64,000 nt of DNA from Thiocapsa rosea (GCF_003634315.1 NZ_RBXL01000001.1:5002501-5066500), one strand, 5' to 3'. Positions 18,287-27,964 are shown, counted from the stretch's first letter. Notes: generated from the sequence alone by a model not told the origin. Made by a program: numbers and translations.

Positions 18287-19779
18287 GGCTCTCCCGGAAT
18301 TCAGGGAAAGCGCTAAAATATTTAAAAACATGACGTTGTAGTCATTTTGACCGAACACGTTGGTTGAAAATATCGCTGGACGCACCCCGTCCAAGCCATT
18401 TTTAAGCGGTTGTTTTTCATTGATCAGCGCGCGAAAACCCGATAACCGCACAGATCGAGGTACACCCTCTGGTAGAGCCGGCGCAGGTTGCTCAAGCCAT
18501 AGCACCGCCGTTTTAATACTTTGATCTTGTTGTTGAGACCTTCGACGAAACCGCTCGTGTGTCGTTCGGTAAAATAATTGGTGATCTCGTCCCAATGACG
18601 GCGCAACGTTTTCAGGAAGGATTGAAAACACGTCATCTCGGCGTTCTTGACCCGTCGCATCCAGCCACTGAGTTTGCGCTTGGCCTGACCTTTGGACAGG
18701 GGCATGTCGTAGACCTCGGTGAGGGCTTGGCTGAGGGCATGAGCTTGCGCGAGTTGCGGGGAATAGGCGAACAACCGGGCGCGGATCCGCCGTTCCTCGG
18801 CGCTCAAGTCGGATTCGCGCTTGCGCAGGATCCAATGGACGTTCTTGAGCCCGCCGTACTCGGTTTTCGACAGGTCGCGCTTGAGCCGGCGCAGTTCTGT
18901 CTTGCGCAACGTCTCCACGGCGTCGCGATACAAACGCGCGACATGGAAGCGATCGGCGCAGATGGCGACGTGCGTGCCGAAGACGGCCTTGGCCGCACCG
19001 ATGAAGCCGCTGTACAGGTCGGTGCACACGACGCGAACGGTGCGCCGCAAGGATTTTGGGATCGTGCGCAAAAACGCCTCGATGGTCGCGCGCTTACGGT
19101 CCTTGAGCACGGCGAGGATGCTCAGGGTGTCCTCGACCCTGGCGCTGACGATCACCACGAAATTGCCGTGGCCTTTGGTCAAGGCGATCTCGTCGAGCCC
19201 GAGCACGGGCAGCGCCGTGAGCGTCGTCCAGTCGATCTGGCTCGGGACGCACCGATCGAGAATACCGTCGAGGTGCTCCGGGGTGACGGCCTCCTTGTGC
19301 GCGACGTCTTCCAGGGTGCTGTTGATCAGGGCGCGCATCAGGCTGTGTTCGAACGCACGGGTGAAGCCGCTGCGCGGGTCGTACCAGTCCACCCGTTGGG
19401 TGGTGGTGGGATGATCCCGGCAATCGGGGCAGCGATACCGTTTGGGACGAATGAGAATTTCGGTGCGATGCTCGAAGATCGACAGATGGCGCAACCGCCG
19501 TTCTTCACCGAGTCCATGCGGCTCAGTGATGCGTCGGCCGCAGCTCCGGCACTGCGTGCCCTCCTCGGTGCTGTGCACATGAATTTCCAGCACAGCGGCG
19601 TCCGTGATCTCGACGCGGTCGATGGCGATCTGCGGCAGTCCGAGCAGGCGCAGGAGTTGGCTCTGGTCAATCATCGGTTTTCCATTGAGTTAAAAGCGTT
19701 CGAATGGAAGTTTACCAAGATTGGCTGCGTAGAACACTGATTTTACTAAACTTGGCGTTCCCTGAGATCCGGGAGAGCC
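18287..19779 (-). mobile_element. Complete ISL3-family insertion sequence, 1,493 bp
   Basis: Near-perfect 22-bp terminal inverted repeats start with GGCTCTCCCGGA (18287-18308 and 19758-19779; the two differ at two central positions). The flanking octamer AAGCTAGG is present at 18279-18286 and again at 19780-19787, matching the 8-bp target duplication of ISL3. The single transposase gene inside is intact. All parts needed for movement are present, so this is a recent insertion. Confidence 0.93.
18424..19674 (-). CDS. ISL3-family transposase
   Basis: The 416-residue protein has the N-terminal zinc ribbon (C-R-S-C-G, then R-C-P-D-C) of ISL3 transposases and a DDE domain with L-G-L-D-E-I-A-L, V-C-T-D-L-Y-S-G-F and a closing S-G-F-V-E-G-L-N-N-K-I-K, which holds the catalytic glutamate. 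Length and frame are normal. It lies between the terminal repeats with about 105-bp margins and is probably functional. Confidence 0.93.
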   Translation of the reverse strand: MIDQSQLLRLLGLPQIAIDRVEITDAAVLEIHVHSTEEGTQCRSCGRRITEPHGLGEERRLRHLSIFEHRTEILIRPKRYRCPDCRDHPTTTQRVDWYDPRSGFTRAFEHSLMRALINSTLEDVAHKEAVTPEHLDGILDRCVPSQIDWTTLTALPVLGLDEIALTKGHGNFVVIVSARVEDTLSILAVLKDRKRATIEAFLRTIPKSLRRTVRVVCTDLYSGFIGAAKAVFGTHVAICADRFHVARLYRDAVETLRKTELRRLKRDLSKTEYGGLKNVHWILRKRESDLSAEERRIRARLFAYSPQLAQAHALSQALTEVYDMPLSKGQAKRKLSGWMRRVKNAEMTCFQSFLKTLRRHWDEITNYFTERHTSGFVEGLNNKIKVLKRRCYGLSNLRRLYQRVYLDLCGYRVFAR

Positions 19780-19826
19780 AAGCTAGGGTTCCTTGACGAA
19801 CAACTTTCTGCGCGCGTGAGTCAAAT

Positions 19827-21254
19827 TTAGGTCGGTTCAAGTTTGGCCTGCTCGAAAAGGTCATCAAGGGCCAGTTGCAACCGGCCCATGGCAGTGGCGA
19901 TGGGCCGGTTGGGCGCCTTCGGGCATCCGTCGAACAATTGGGACAACCCCGGTCGCAGGATGCGGCTGTGGACCTTGGTGAAGAACAGGGCCACGCGCAG
20001 TCCCGCATCGGTGACCCGGTAGCTGTGGCTGTGCGGGATTCGTTCGATGAGGCCATGCAGGCGCAGTCGGCGCAGATCATAGGTCATGCGTCCGGGCGAG
20101 TAGGCCGCGAGCGGCAACCCCAATGCCTCGGCCATCCAGGTGCGCATCCGCGCATGGCGGAAGCCCTCGGGCAGGGTGAGAAACAGACATAGGGCGGTGA
20201 ACAGGGCCAACACCCGCGGATCGTCCAGGTGCAGCCTCGGGGCGCGTTGCCCGCCGACCACCTGCGGTTCCTTGAAGTACTGCTTGATCTTGGAGGCTTT
20301 ATAGCTGACATGCAGCGAAGGGGTGACCCCTTGGGTGATGACGCGGGTGTGAAAGCTCCCCGGCGTGCGTTTGGTGATCCTCCGACTGAAGATCAGGCTG
20401 ACCTTCTCGGGCCGTCCCAAGTCGAGGTTCTCGCGGATGACCTCCTCGAACAGATGGCGTCCGGACAGCGGCCGGTCGAACACCTGCGTGCGGGCGAACT
20501 CCGCCTGCAGGATGGAGAGTTGAAACGTGTAGCCGGCGGCATGGTCTTCCGCCGTGAAGGGATCCGGCAGCCGTCCCAACCACTTGGCCACCAGTGCGGC
20601 GATCGTCTCCTCGTTCAGGTCATCGAGGATGCGTTGCGCACGGGCCGGATCGGCGCAGGCGAGCAGCCCGTTGTCCAGGGCCTCGAAGGCAATGCCCTCC
20701 TTGGCCAACTGGCGTTTGACGTACTCATGACCGTTGAGGCAGATCCGTGCGGTGTAGGGAAAGTAGGAGCAGAACGTGATGAACAGGGGGCCGAAGTTCG
20801 CATCCACCAGATAGAAGTAGAAATGGTTGCACATCACCGTCCCGCGCGTGAACCAGGGGTAGGGCTGGCCGGTGTGGGTGCTGATCTTCTTGATCATGCG
20901 GAAACTGGCAAACCGTTCTTGAGCTTTGCCGATGTACAGGACACCCTCCGCTTGAGCGAAGTCGCCGAGACGCTCGCGGGTGACGTCGTCTTTGCGCTGT
21001 CCCCTGGCGAAGGTCACGATCTCCACGCCCTCGCGTTGCGCAAACCCTTCGATCGCGTTGACGAAGGCGCGGCTGATCGGGGCCATCAGCACCGTGGAAG
21101 CGACCTTGGCACCGCGATGGACCTTGAAGAAGTTGGCCACCCCGCCGCCGGTCTGCAGCCGCGGTTGATACAGGTTGAGATACAGCCGGTCGATTCCTTC
21201 GAGATCCAGCGTGACCCGATCGTTCAGCAACTCACCGACGGTTTGGACTAACAT
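19827..21254 (-). CDS. Conserved protein of unknown function, probably mobile-element related
   Basis: This intact 475-residue protein starts G-E-L-L-N-D-R-V-T-L-D-L-E-G-I-D and contains N-H-F-Y-F-Y-L-V-D, F-C-S-Y-F-P-Y-T-A-R and L-N-G-H-E-Y-V-K-R-Q-L-A. From memory, close relatives occur in several copies in many proteobacteria without a named function. The last 150 residues (T-Y-D-L-R-R-L-R-L-H-G-L-I-E-R-I-P, then Y-R-V-T-D-A-G) read as a winged helix. No DDE, HUH or tyrosine-recombinase motif is visible. It sits directly beside an ISL3 element, and its upstream leader is strongly structured. Confidence 0.7.
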   Translation of the reverse strand: MLVQTVGELLNDRVTLDLEGIDRLYLNLYQPRLQTGGGVANFFKVHRGAKVASTVLMAPISRAFVNAIEGFAQREGVEIVTFARGQRKDDVTRERLGDFAQAEGVLYIGKAQERFASFRMIKKISTHTGQPYPWFTRGTVMCNHFYFYLVDANFGPLFITFCSYFPYTARICLNGHEYVKRQLAKEGIAFEALDNGLLACADPARAQRILDDLNEETIAALVAKWLGRLPDPFTAEDHAAGYTFQLSILQAEFARTQVFDRPLSGRHLFEEVIRENLDLGRPEKVSLIFSRRITKRTPGSFHTRVITQGVTPSLHVSYKASKIKQYFKEPQVVGGQRAPRLHLDDPRVLALFTALCLFLTLPEGFRHARMRTWMAEALGLPLAAYSPGRMTYDLRRLRLHGLIERIPHSHSYRVTDAGLRVALFFTKVHSRILRPGLSQLFDGCPKAPNRPIATAMGRLQLALDDLFEQAKLEPT

Positions 21255-21261
21255 GATGGCA

Positions 21262-21349
21262 GGCCCCGGTTGGCATCTTGGCCACGCGCCACACGCCGCT
21301 CCGTGCGGCTACTACCGGAAGTTTAGCCTTCCGTGGATCAACCGGGGCC
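21262..21349 (-). other. Structured leader upstream of the unknown gene
   Basis: An 11-bp perfect inverted repeat (GGCCCCGGTTG at 21262-21272, complement at 21339-21349) encloses three small hairpins: GGCCACGCGCC, GCCGCTCCGTGCGGC (21295-21309) and GGAAG/CTTCC near 21318-21332. On the minus strand this folds like a cloverleaf and ends eight bases before the start codon at 21254. It could control translation or form the end of a mobile element. Confidence 0.55.
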
Positions 21350-21566
21350 GCCCGACACCGCATGTCACCCCATGACTCGTCGGTCTGAGGCGAAGCCTCG
21401 CTAGCCGGTAATCACAGAGAGAACATCAAGACCACAGATCCCTGACGTCGGCCGCCCCGCCCACCCTGCGGCCCGAGCGATCATCCTTAGATCCATCTTG
21501 GCGCCAAGTCCAATCCCGGCGCGCCGAAGCGCCAATTGAACCGCTTACTTCATTTGGAGACGTTAC

Positions 21567-21887
21567 ATGCCAACCTCTGTGCTGCGCTTGCGAACCGTGC
21601 TCGAGCGCACCGGCTACAGCCGTTCCGTAGTGTATGCCCGCATCGCCGCCGGACTGTTTCCACGTCCGATCGCGCTCGGCGCACGCGCGGCCGCCTGGCC
21701 CGAGCATGACATCGAAGCGGTACTCGCCGCGCTGATCCGCGCCGCCACCGAGGACGAGCTGCGCACCCTGGTCTCGGGCATCCATGCGCAACGATCGACC
21801 TTCGGTCTCGGTGCGGATGAGCGCGCGACCGCCGTCACGCAGGCCGCAGGCGCGATGCCGGCTCCTGCGTCACGTCGAGCAGGCTGA
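21567..21887 (+). CDS. AlpA-family phage-type regulator
   Basis: This 106-residue protein is preceded by GGAG at an ideal distance. The opening L-R-x-R-T-V-L-E-R-T-G-Y-S-R-S-V-V-Y and F-P-R-P-I-A-L-G-x-R-A-x-A-W-P-E is the typical AlpA (MerR-like helix-turn-helix) signature with its wing. AlpA proteins activate excision or early genes of prophages and integrative elements. It lies 1.4 kb upstream of the integrase on the same strand, so it may regulate that element. The last 25 residues are a loose alanine-rich tail. Confidence 0.85.
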   Translation: MPTSVLRLRTVLERTGYSRSVVYARIAAGLFPRPIALGARAAAWPEHDIEAVLAALIRAATEDELRTLVSGIHAQRSTFGLGADERATAVTQAAGAMPAPASRRAG

Positions 21888-21977
21888 CCTTTGCAGGCCC
21901 GGCGATCCCGGAGCGGAGCAGCACTGGGACCGCGCGATGAAAGCTTTCGGAATGATGCTGCAGAAGCAAGTGGTGTA

Positions 21978-22256
21978 ATGAAGACGAGAGGCCCAGGAAC
22001 AGGTCAGGCTCGGCGCCGCTCTCCGCTCTTGCCCGACTTTACGGCAGCGAAACCGACGGCACTCGCCGAAGGATCCGTCGAGACCGGCACACAGGCCGGG
22101 GATAGGGTTTCGGCGCCGCCTTCGGATCCGTCATCGAAGGAGGAACGAGAGCAACCGGGGCTGAAACGCTGCACGTTTCATCCGGAGTTTCGCGTGCCGC
22201 TCGCGATTGCGTCCGGGGGCATCCGGCCGCCGGACGGACGCGCTACTGAATTATAA
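21978..22256 (+). CDS. Hypothetical 92-residue protein, doubtful
   Basis: ATG 21978 starts a basic, proline-rich frame with a short C-F-like core (R-C-T-F-H-P-E-F-R-V-P-L). It has no family motif and no good ribosome site. It is listed because it follows AlpA on the same strand. Confidence 0.2.
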   Translation: MKTRGPGTGQARRRSPLLPDFTAAKPTALAEGSVETGTQAGDRVSAPPSDPSSKEEREQPGLKRCTFHPEFRVPLAIASGGIRPPDGRATEL

Positions 22257-22930
22257 CCTGACACAAACCCGGTCCACTCCATCGGCCCCGCCGGACGCGA
22301 CTCGACGGGGCGATCTGCCGGGTTCGACAAGATCCGCAAATGGCTCGACGCCGTGACGGATGCGCTTCGTAGGTTAGGTTCGCCGCCCCCTCTGCTGTGC
22401 CCTCTGGGACAGGCAAAGGGCTCGCGGCGACGCCTACCGAGGCCGCTCGGTTTCGCTCCGCTCGCCTTTCTCCCAGCCAGCATCCACGGCAGCCCGAGAG
22501 CATGCCCAGGGAGGCAAAGGCACAGCTCGACGCCATTCCCGGACCGCAACCCAGATACTTGAACCGAACACGCGGAATGCCCCTCGCGGACGCGCTCGCC
22601 GACTTGACCGAGCCAAGCGCCGACACGGCGGCGCCGGTTGATTTCGGGCATACAACTGCGAGAGTAGCAATACCGCCGCTGCAGACCCAGAGGGTCCCAA
22701 AGCGGCACCCCGGACGTTGGAACAGCAAATCCCGAGACCGGCGCACGGAAACGGTTCGCGGCCGCCCCAGACATTAGGGTCGAGGCCGGGGCACAGCGAC
22801 CGCGGGAACACGAGACCCGTTACGGCAGTGTCCCGAGCGATGGGGCAAATATTGCCATCATGCAGGCGTCAGGCGAAGATGAGACGTGTCCGTGTTCCGA
22901 GCGCCCTATGAAAGGATCTACAGATCGGAA
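22257..22930. other. Gene-poor stretch between AlpA and the integrase
   Basis: Only short frames with skewed composition are present on both strands. I see no motif, hairpin series or tRNA. A/T content rises after 22900 towards the integrase. Confidence 0.4.
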
Positions 22931-22937
22931 GTTTCGG

Positions 22938-22959
22938 TTGGGGGCAATTTTGGGGGCAA
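22938..22959 (+). repeat. Paired GGGGGCAA repeats, possible attachment or integrase-arm region
   Basis: TTGGGGGCAA occurs twice, 12 bases apart (22938-22947, 22950-22959), just before an AT-rich 60 bases. Repeats of GGGGGCA are common near attachment sites of P4-type integrases. No tRNA end is seen here, so the assignment is a suggestion. Confidence 0.35.
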
Positions 22960-23299
22960 AACGCTTTTTGAGGGGCTCTTAGATTTTTAATGTATTGTTT
23001 TTATTTAGATCTTTCTTTTAATGTGGCGGAGAGGGAGTCTGCCTGAAACGTGTATCACGCCGTCGCACCTCGTCGCTCCTTGCACTATTTTTCCTTTATT
23101 ATCGGTATCTTGGCAGTTTTTTCCCGTTCCTCTTGCCTCATTTTGTCGCCCCGCGTATCATCCAATCGCATCACTTATGGCGGGTAGGATGGTGGGTACA
23201 TTGGCGGGTAGCAAGGCGCTGCTCAAGTCTTGGCCTGTGCCGGTACACCTCGCAACATCCCCGTGCTCGCTGGCGTTTGGACACAACGGAGAACAGTCC

Positions 23300-24541
23300 A
23301 TGCCCAAGAAGGCGAAGGAAATGTCGGCGCTCGAAGTTGGACGACTCAAGACACCGGGGACCCATGCGGTCGGTGGAGTAGCGGGTCTCCTCCTTCAGGT
23401 TGTGCCGACTGGTGCACGGTCCTGGATCTTGCGTACGAAGGTCGGCGAGAAGCGTCGTGAGATCGGGCTTGGCGCCTTTCCGGATGTGACGCTCGCTCAA
23501 GCGCGTGAAAAAGCCCGAGAGGCTCGGCAAGCCATTGCCGAAGGCCGAGACCCTGTTGCAGAGAAAGCAGCGGCACGCAGCGCACTCATCGCAGCCAGGG
23601 GTCTTGAAACAACCTTCGACGAGGCGGCACGCAAGTTCATCGCATCGAAGTCCTCGGAGTGGAGAAACCCCAAGCACGCGGCGCAGTGGCAGGCAACGTT
23701 GCAGAAGTACGCCAGCCCGTTCATCGGCAGCCTTCAGGTGCGCGATGTGTCGCTCGGACACATCACCAAGATTCTGGAGCCCATCTGGACCACGAAAACG
23801 GAAACGGCGAGCCGCCTCCGAGGCCGCATCGAGAGTGTTTTGGATTGGGCCACCGTTCACGGGTACCGGGAGGGCGAGAATCCAGCCCGCTGGAAAGGCC
23901 ACTTGGACAAGATCTTGGCCAAACCCGGCAACGTCAAGAAGGTCAAGCACCATTCCGCCCTTCCCTTTAGGGAGGTCGGCACATTCATCGCGGACCTACG
24001 GAAACGTAAGGGCAACGCGGCGCGGGCTCTCGAAGTCCTGATATTGACCGCGTGTCGCAGCAACGAGGTCAGAGGCGCGACCTGGTCCGAGGTCGACTTA
24101 CAGAACAAACTCTGGACGATTCCCGATACCAGGATGAAGGCGAAGAAGGAACATCGGATTCCGCTCTCCGATCGCGTGATCGAGATCCTCAAGGCCCTTC
24201 CGCGCGTGGTCGGCAACGACTTGGTGTTTCCGGCCCCGCGCGGGGGCGTTCTCTCCGATATGACCTTGGGTGCGGTGTTGAAGCGGATGGGTCGCGCTGA
24301 TGTCACCGCGCACGGTTTCCGCAGTACGTTTCGGGATTGGGCCGGTGAAACGACAGCGTATCCGCAAGAAGTCCTCGAGCATGCTCTGGCGCATCAACTC
24401 AAGGACAAGGCTGAAGCCGCTTACGCCCGAGGTACCCTGTTCAATAAGCGGCGAGGTCTGATGAACGATTGGGCGACCTATTGCGGGACGGTCGGCGCGC
24501 CTCGGGGCGAGAACGCCTCGCCCTCCGACCTTCAAGCGTAG
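23300..24541 (+). CDS. P4-type tyrosine recombinase (integrase)
   Basis: I chose ATG 23300 (GGAG upstream) over longer frames because it gives the standard N-terminal arm-binding domain of DUF4102 type (V-G-G-V-A-G-L-L-L-Q-V). The 413-residue protein has the complete catalytic set: Arg253 in A-C-R-S-N-E-V-R, H338-x-x-R341 in H-G-F-R-S-T-F, His365 in L-A-H-Q, and Tyr375. The family integrates genomic islands and ICEs, often into tRNA genes. It is the first gene of the accessory block and converges with the primase gene, with 10 bases of overlap. Confidence 0.93.
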   Translation: MPKKAKEMSALEVGRLKTPGTHAVGGVAGLLLQVVPTGARSWILRTKVGEKRREIGLGAFPDVTLAQAREKAREARQAIAEGRDPVAEKAAARSALIAARGLETTFDEAARKFIASKSSEWRNPKHAAQWQATLQKYASPFIGSLQVRDVSLGHITKILEPIWTTKTETASRLRGRIESVLDWATVHGYREGENPARWKGHLDKILAKPGNVKKVKHHSALPFREVGTFIADLRKRKGNAARALEVLILTACRSNEVRGATWSEVDLQNKLWTIPDTRMKAKKEHRIPLSDRVIEILKALPRVVGNDLVFPAPRGGVLSDMTLGAVLKRMGRADVTAHGFRSTFRDWAGETTAYPQEVLEHALAHQLKDKAEAAYARGTLFNKRRGLMNDWATYCGTVGAPRGENASPSDLQA

Positions 24542-25620
24542 CTTCCCGCTCTCAGCACATCGCCCCAATCCACTCCCCTCGCGCTCTCCGGGATCGCTAT
24601 CTCGGGTAGGCGCACCTCGGCGGCGAGACCGTGTGCCGACATTCGGTCGGCCAGGATCCGTGCGGAACGCTCGCCCGTTCCGGAACGGTCGCGGTCTGCC
24701 CAGACGGTCAGGGCCTCGACGTCCGGGGGAGGCTCGAAGCGCTCCAGCATGCCCGCGCTGGTCGCGGCCCAGGTGGGCTCGCCTGTCATCAGGATAACCG
24801 CCAGTGCGGTCTCGATACCTTCGGTGATACCGAGCTCTGCGCCCGCTTTCTCCAAGCGGATGGCACTCCCCGCCAGACGCAGATCCTCCGGGTACGCCAT
24901 CAGTTTGCGTGGTGCGGCGACCGGGGCCTTTCTGCCGTCCTCGGTCAGATAGGTACGGTGGAGCGTGATCAGCTCGCCGGTCGGGCTCGTCACCGGCGCA
25001 ATCATGGCCGGATAGCGCCCGATCCGGCGTCCGCTCTCCCAGTAGGGTAAGCCCGGATGGAATCGTAACGTACGAACGGCGAGCCCCTCGCGGTGCAGGC
25101 TCCGGCCGGCCAGATACCGCCGCAAGGGCTCAGCGCTTGGATCGTCCGGGTCCAGGGTCTCTACCCAGACCTTCTCGATGGCAGCGCGGCGCCAAGCGCT
25201 TGAAGCCATGCGGTCAGGCTTGGAGCGCCTCGGGACCGGCAGAGAAGGTCCGCAGTCGAGGTTGGAACGCGGCAGTGTTGCGGCGACGGCCCGAAGTGCA
25301 TCGCTGAAGCGCCAGCCGTTCATCCACATAAGCAGCGCGAAGCCATCCGAGAAGGCTCCGCAGGTGTTGCAGATGCCGCCGCCGGTTTCTCTCGCATCGC
25401 GGAAGAGTCTGAAGCCATCCCGACCGCCGTGAACGGGGCACGCGACATGCCGACCGAGACGCTCAAGCGCCTGTTCCAAGGCCGGAGCCAGCTCTGCGAG
25501 GACGTGGATCCAGTGTCCTCGGGCGTGCCGACGGACGGCGTGGACATCCGTCCAGCCCGCCGCGTCGCGGACGCACCAGTCCCGAGCGTCCTCCAGCCGG
25601 AGGATGATGATGAGGATCAT
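24532..25620 (-). CDS. Toprim-domain primase/helicase-like protein of an integrative element
   Basis: ATG 25620 is preceded by AAGGAG, which fixes the start of this 362-residue protein. It has a CHC2-like zinc region (C-P-V-H-G-G and C-N-T-C-G-A near residues 60-90) and a toprim fold with I-T-E-G-I-E-T-A-L-A and L-T-V-W-A-D-R-D-R-S-G. Such proteins prime DNA synthesis for phages and ICEs. The gene ends the minus-strand block and is separated from radC by a hairpin. No helicase motifs are visible, so it is a stand-alone primase. Confidence 0.82.
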   Translation of the reverse strand: MILIIILRLEDARDWCVRDAAGWTDVHAVRRHARGHWIHVLAELAPALEQALERLGRHVACPVHGGRDGFRLFRDARETGGGICNTCGAFSDGFALLMWMNGWRFSDALRAVAATLPRSNLDCGPSLPVPRRSKPDRMASSAWRRAAIEKVWVETLDPDDPSAEPLRRYLAGRSLHREGLAVRTLRFHPGLPYWESGRRIGRYPAMIAPVTSPTGELITLHRTYLTEDGRKAPVAAPRKLMAYPEDLRLAGSAIRLEKAGAELGITEGIETALAVILMTGEPTWAATSAGMLERFEPPPDVEALTVWADRDRSGTGERSARILADRMSAHGLAAEVRLPEIAIPESARGVDWGDVLRAGSYA

Positions 25621-25681
25621 GAGGTGCTCCTTGATGAAGGCGGAAGACCAGCGCGCTGGCGCCGGTCCTCCGCGGGGTGGG

Positions 25682-26188
25682 TTAGAGCAAGCCGCGCTCG
25701 GCCAGCGAGGTGCCCTGTCCGTCCCCGACGATGACGTGATCCAGGACGCGCACGTCAACCAGGGCGAGGGCATCCTTGAGTCGTTGCGTGATGCGCAGAT
25801 CCGCCTGACTGGGCTCGGCCACGCCTGATGGATGGTTGTGGGCCAGGATCACGGCCGCCGCTCCGGTCTCCATGACCTTGCGGACGACCTCTCGCGGGTG
25901 AACGCTGGCGCCGTCCACGGTGCCGCGGAACAGCTCCTCGTAACGGATCACGCGATGGCGGTTGTCCAGATACAAGCAGGCGAACACCTCGTAGTGAATG
26001 CCGTAGAGGCGCAGCTTCAGGTAATCACGGGTGGCTTCCGGGCTGGTGAGAACGTCCTGCTTGACCAGGTATTTCTGTTCCAGACACTTGATGGCCTCGG
26101 CCACCAAGGCTTGGTCACTCTCGGGGAGGTTGCCCCGTCGCATGGCGTCGGGCTCCAGCGGCAGCGCGAGTTGAGGTGTCTTCTTCAT
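25682..26188 (-). CDS. radC: RadC-family JAMM protein (DUF2466)
   Basis: This 168-residue protein has the JAMM/MPN metal motif H-N-H-P-S-G with His117, His119 and Asp130 (S-Q-A-D), plus the preceding [14 protein letters not shown]. The N-terminal HhH domain of chromosomal RadC is shortened, as usual for copies carried by mobile elements. The biochemical role of RadC is unsettled despite the name. RBS GGAG precedes ATG 26188. It belongs to the ICE-type block and is flanked by hairpins on both sides. Confidence 0.9.
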   Translation of the reverse strand: MKKTPQLALPLEPDAMRRGNLPESDQALVAEAIKCLEQKYLVKQDVLTSPEATRDYLKLRLYGIHYEVFACLYLDNRHRVIRYEELFRGTVDGASVHPREVVRKVMETGAAAVILAHNHPSGVAEPSQADLRITQRLKDALALVDVRVLDHVIVGDGQGTSLAERGLL

Positions 26189-26266
26189 GGTGCGGTCTCC
26201 ATGGAAACGGGAGGCGCACCTCTCCCGTGGGGAGGTGGCCTCCCCTTGGGGGTTGATGACTGGCGG
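26189..26266 (-). repeat. Hairpin-rich leader between cobT-like gene and radC
   Basis: The 78 bases hold overlapping GC palindromes (CTCCC/GGGAG at 26222-26234, GGAGG/CCTCC at 26231-26243, CCCC/GGGG beyond). On the minus strand it sits just before the radC ribosome site. Similar units precede the cobT-like (27985-28030), cobS-like (30610-30657) and exonuclease genes. Confidence 0.5.
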
Positions 26267-27964
26267 TTAAGCGAGCAGCAGCCGTTCGGCGATCCCGAAC
26301 AGCGCGGTCTTCAGATCGGCGATGTCGTCGATGCGCACGGCAACGGGGAACAGACGGCCGACGTCGTGGCGAATGCCGATCCCGATGCACTCGACCCCGG
26401 CTTGGGTGGCGCGGGTGATGAGATCCTTGGCACTGCGCACGTCGTTCGGCTCGCCATCGGTCAAGGTGAGCAAGACCTTGCGTGTTTCAGACCGAGACAA
26501 GAGATCCGCTGCCGCGAACCAGAGGGCTCCGGTCATGGGCGTACCTCCCCGTGCGCACTGCACGAAGGCACCGGCACGGGTGGCGACCCGCTCGCCATGG
26601 GCGAGAATCGCCGTCACGTTCTGGTCCTGACCCCGAAGACCGGGGAACGCCGAGACGGCACGCGAGACGCCTTTGATCGGCTCCAGGGCGAGTGCCAGCG
26701 CCATTGCGGCGTCCAGCGCGATGCCGTCTTGCCCGCCGGCCATGGAGCCGGAGAGGTCCACCAGCAGGTGCAGCGCCGTATCGGGTGCGACCTTGTGCTC
26801 CTTGATCCGAAAGATGCGCGGGTCACCCACGCCTGCGCGGTGCAGATGCGCCGGACTCAGGCTGCGACCGCGTTGCACGGTGCGGTGTCGGGTCAGCGTG
26901 TGGGCTTGGACCAGCCCTTGAAGACGCGCCGTGAGCTTGGCGGAATGGACCTTGACGCGATGCAGCGCCAAGCCTCCATAGTGGCGATTGCCCTCGTACG
27001 GCTCCTTGGTCGGAAGCAGGGTCGGCGAGGGTAAGCTCTCGGCGCCGAGTGCGTCGGCAACGGTCGCGAAGAGATCCTCGGGTAGTTCCTCTTCGCCTGC
27101 GGTCAGCGCCTCGCGAAGAGCGTTGCAGATCTCTTGCCCTTGGTTCCGGGCGCTGGGTTCCGGGTGCTCGGAACCATCATCCGTACCCTCCTCGTCCGGG
27201 TTCTGGGCGCCTCGCTCTTCGCTCTCGGCTTGGTCGGCGTCCTCATCGTCAGGGTTCTGAGTGCCGGGGTCTTGGCGCCCGGACCCTTGAGCTTGGTGCT
27301 CGTCGTCTTCGGACGGAGTGTCGTCTTCCTCTTCGGCTGTCGGTTGAGGTGATGCGTCCTGGGACTCCTGCTCGACCAAGGCGATGATCTTGCGGGCCAG
27401 CGCCATGGACTCGGCGGTGCTCTTGAGCGTCGGGATCTCGGTCAGCAGTCCGTGCAGGCGGTGGACGAACCTTGCACCGAGAACTCGGCGCATCACCTGA
27501 TCCGCATGCTTGGCATGGTTCGCCAGTGCCGGTTGTTTGCGGTAACGGTGGCGGGCCAGATGCAGGAGCCCGTTGCCGAGGATTTCCACGGGGCCGGCTT
27601 GGTCCGTGACCGGAACCAGCTTGCCCTCGGCGATGAGCGCGTCGACCACGCTGTCCAGGGTTGACCGCGTGCCGGGATAGGCCCGGATCATGGCGTTCTC
27701 GATGCGGACATCCTCCAGGATGCCTTCGACGAAACGCCCGAGCGGGTTCTCGTGGCGCGCCAGCTCGAAGTCCGTGAAGCGCACATGACCGGCCTCGTGG
27801 GCGAGGTAGCCATAGGCGAGGCTGTTGGCATGGTCGGGCACGGCGGGGATCCGAATGACCTTTCCGTCGGTCATGGCTTCGTCCCCGCCGACTTGGACCG
27901 GGATGTTGAAGGTGCGCCCGTAGGCAGCGGCAACGATGGGCAGTGCGTTGGTCAGGGTTTTCAT
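26267..27964 (-). CDS. CobT-like VWA-domain protein of an integrative element
   Basis: I start at ATG 27964, which removes a proline-rich leader of the longer frame. The 565-residue protein has an H-E-A-G-H metal-like motif in the N-terminal third, an acidic low-complexity middle (D/E/Q repeats, about residues 195-280), and a C-terminal von Willebrand A domain with the MIDAS start D-L-S-G-S-M and T-D-G-E-P-N-D. It resembles the CobT subunit of cobaltochelatase. Together with the CobS-like ATPase it forms a MoxR-VWA pair used by SXT-like elements, not a cobalamin enzyme. No other cobalamin gene is present. Confidence 0.85.
   Translation of the reverse strand: MKTLTNALPIVAAAYGRTFNIPVQVGGDEAMTDGKVIRIPAVPDHANSLAYGYLAHEAGHVRFTDFELARHENPLGRFVEGILEDVRIENAMIRAYPGTRSTLDSVVDALIAEGKLVPVTDQAGPVEILGNGLLHLARHRYRKQPALANHAKHADQVMRRVLGARFVHRLHGLLTEIPTLKSTAESMALARKIIALVEQESQDASPQPTAEEEDDTPSEDDEHQAQGSGRQDPGTQNPDDEDADQAESEERGAQNPDEEGTDDGSEHPEPSARNQGQEICNALREALTAGEEELPEDLFATVADALGAESLPSPTLLPTKEPYEGNRHYGGLALHRVKVHSAKLTARLQGLVQAHTLTRHRTVQRGRSLSPAHLHRAGVGDPRIFRIKEHKVAPDTALHLLVDLSGSMAGGQDGIALDAAMALALALEPIKGVSRAVSAFPGLRGQDQNVTAILAHGERVATRAGAFVQCARGGTPMTGALWFAAADLLSRSETRKVLLTLTDGEPNDVRSAKDLITRATQAGVECIGIGIRHDVGRLFPVAVRIDDIADLKTALFGIAERLLLA

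Noticed and set aside
21262-21349. tRNA gene (cloverleaf-like fold)
   Set aside because: The outer stem is 11 bp, there is no T-arm consensus or anticodon-loop pattern, and spacing differs from any tRNA.
22178-22774. 198-codon minus-strand frame
   Set aside because: Overlapping frames of similar length occur on both strands, composition is arginine/glycine/proline heavy, and there is no ribosome site or motif.
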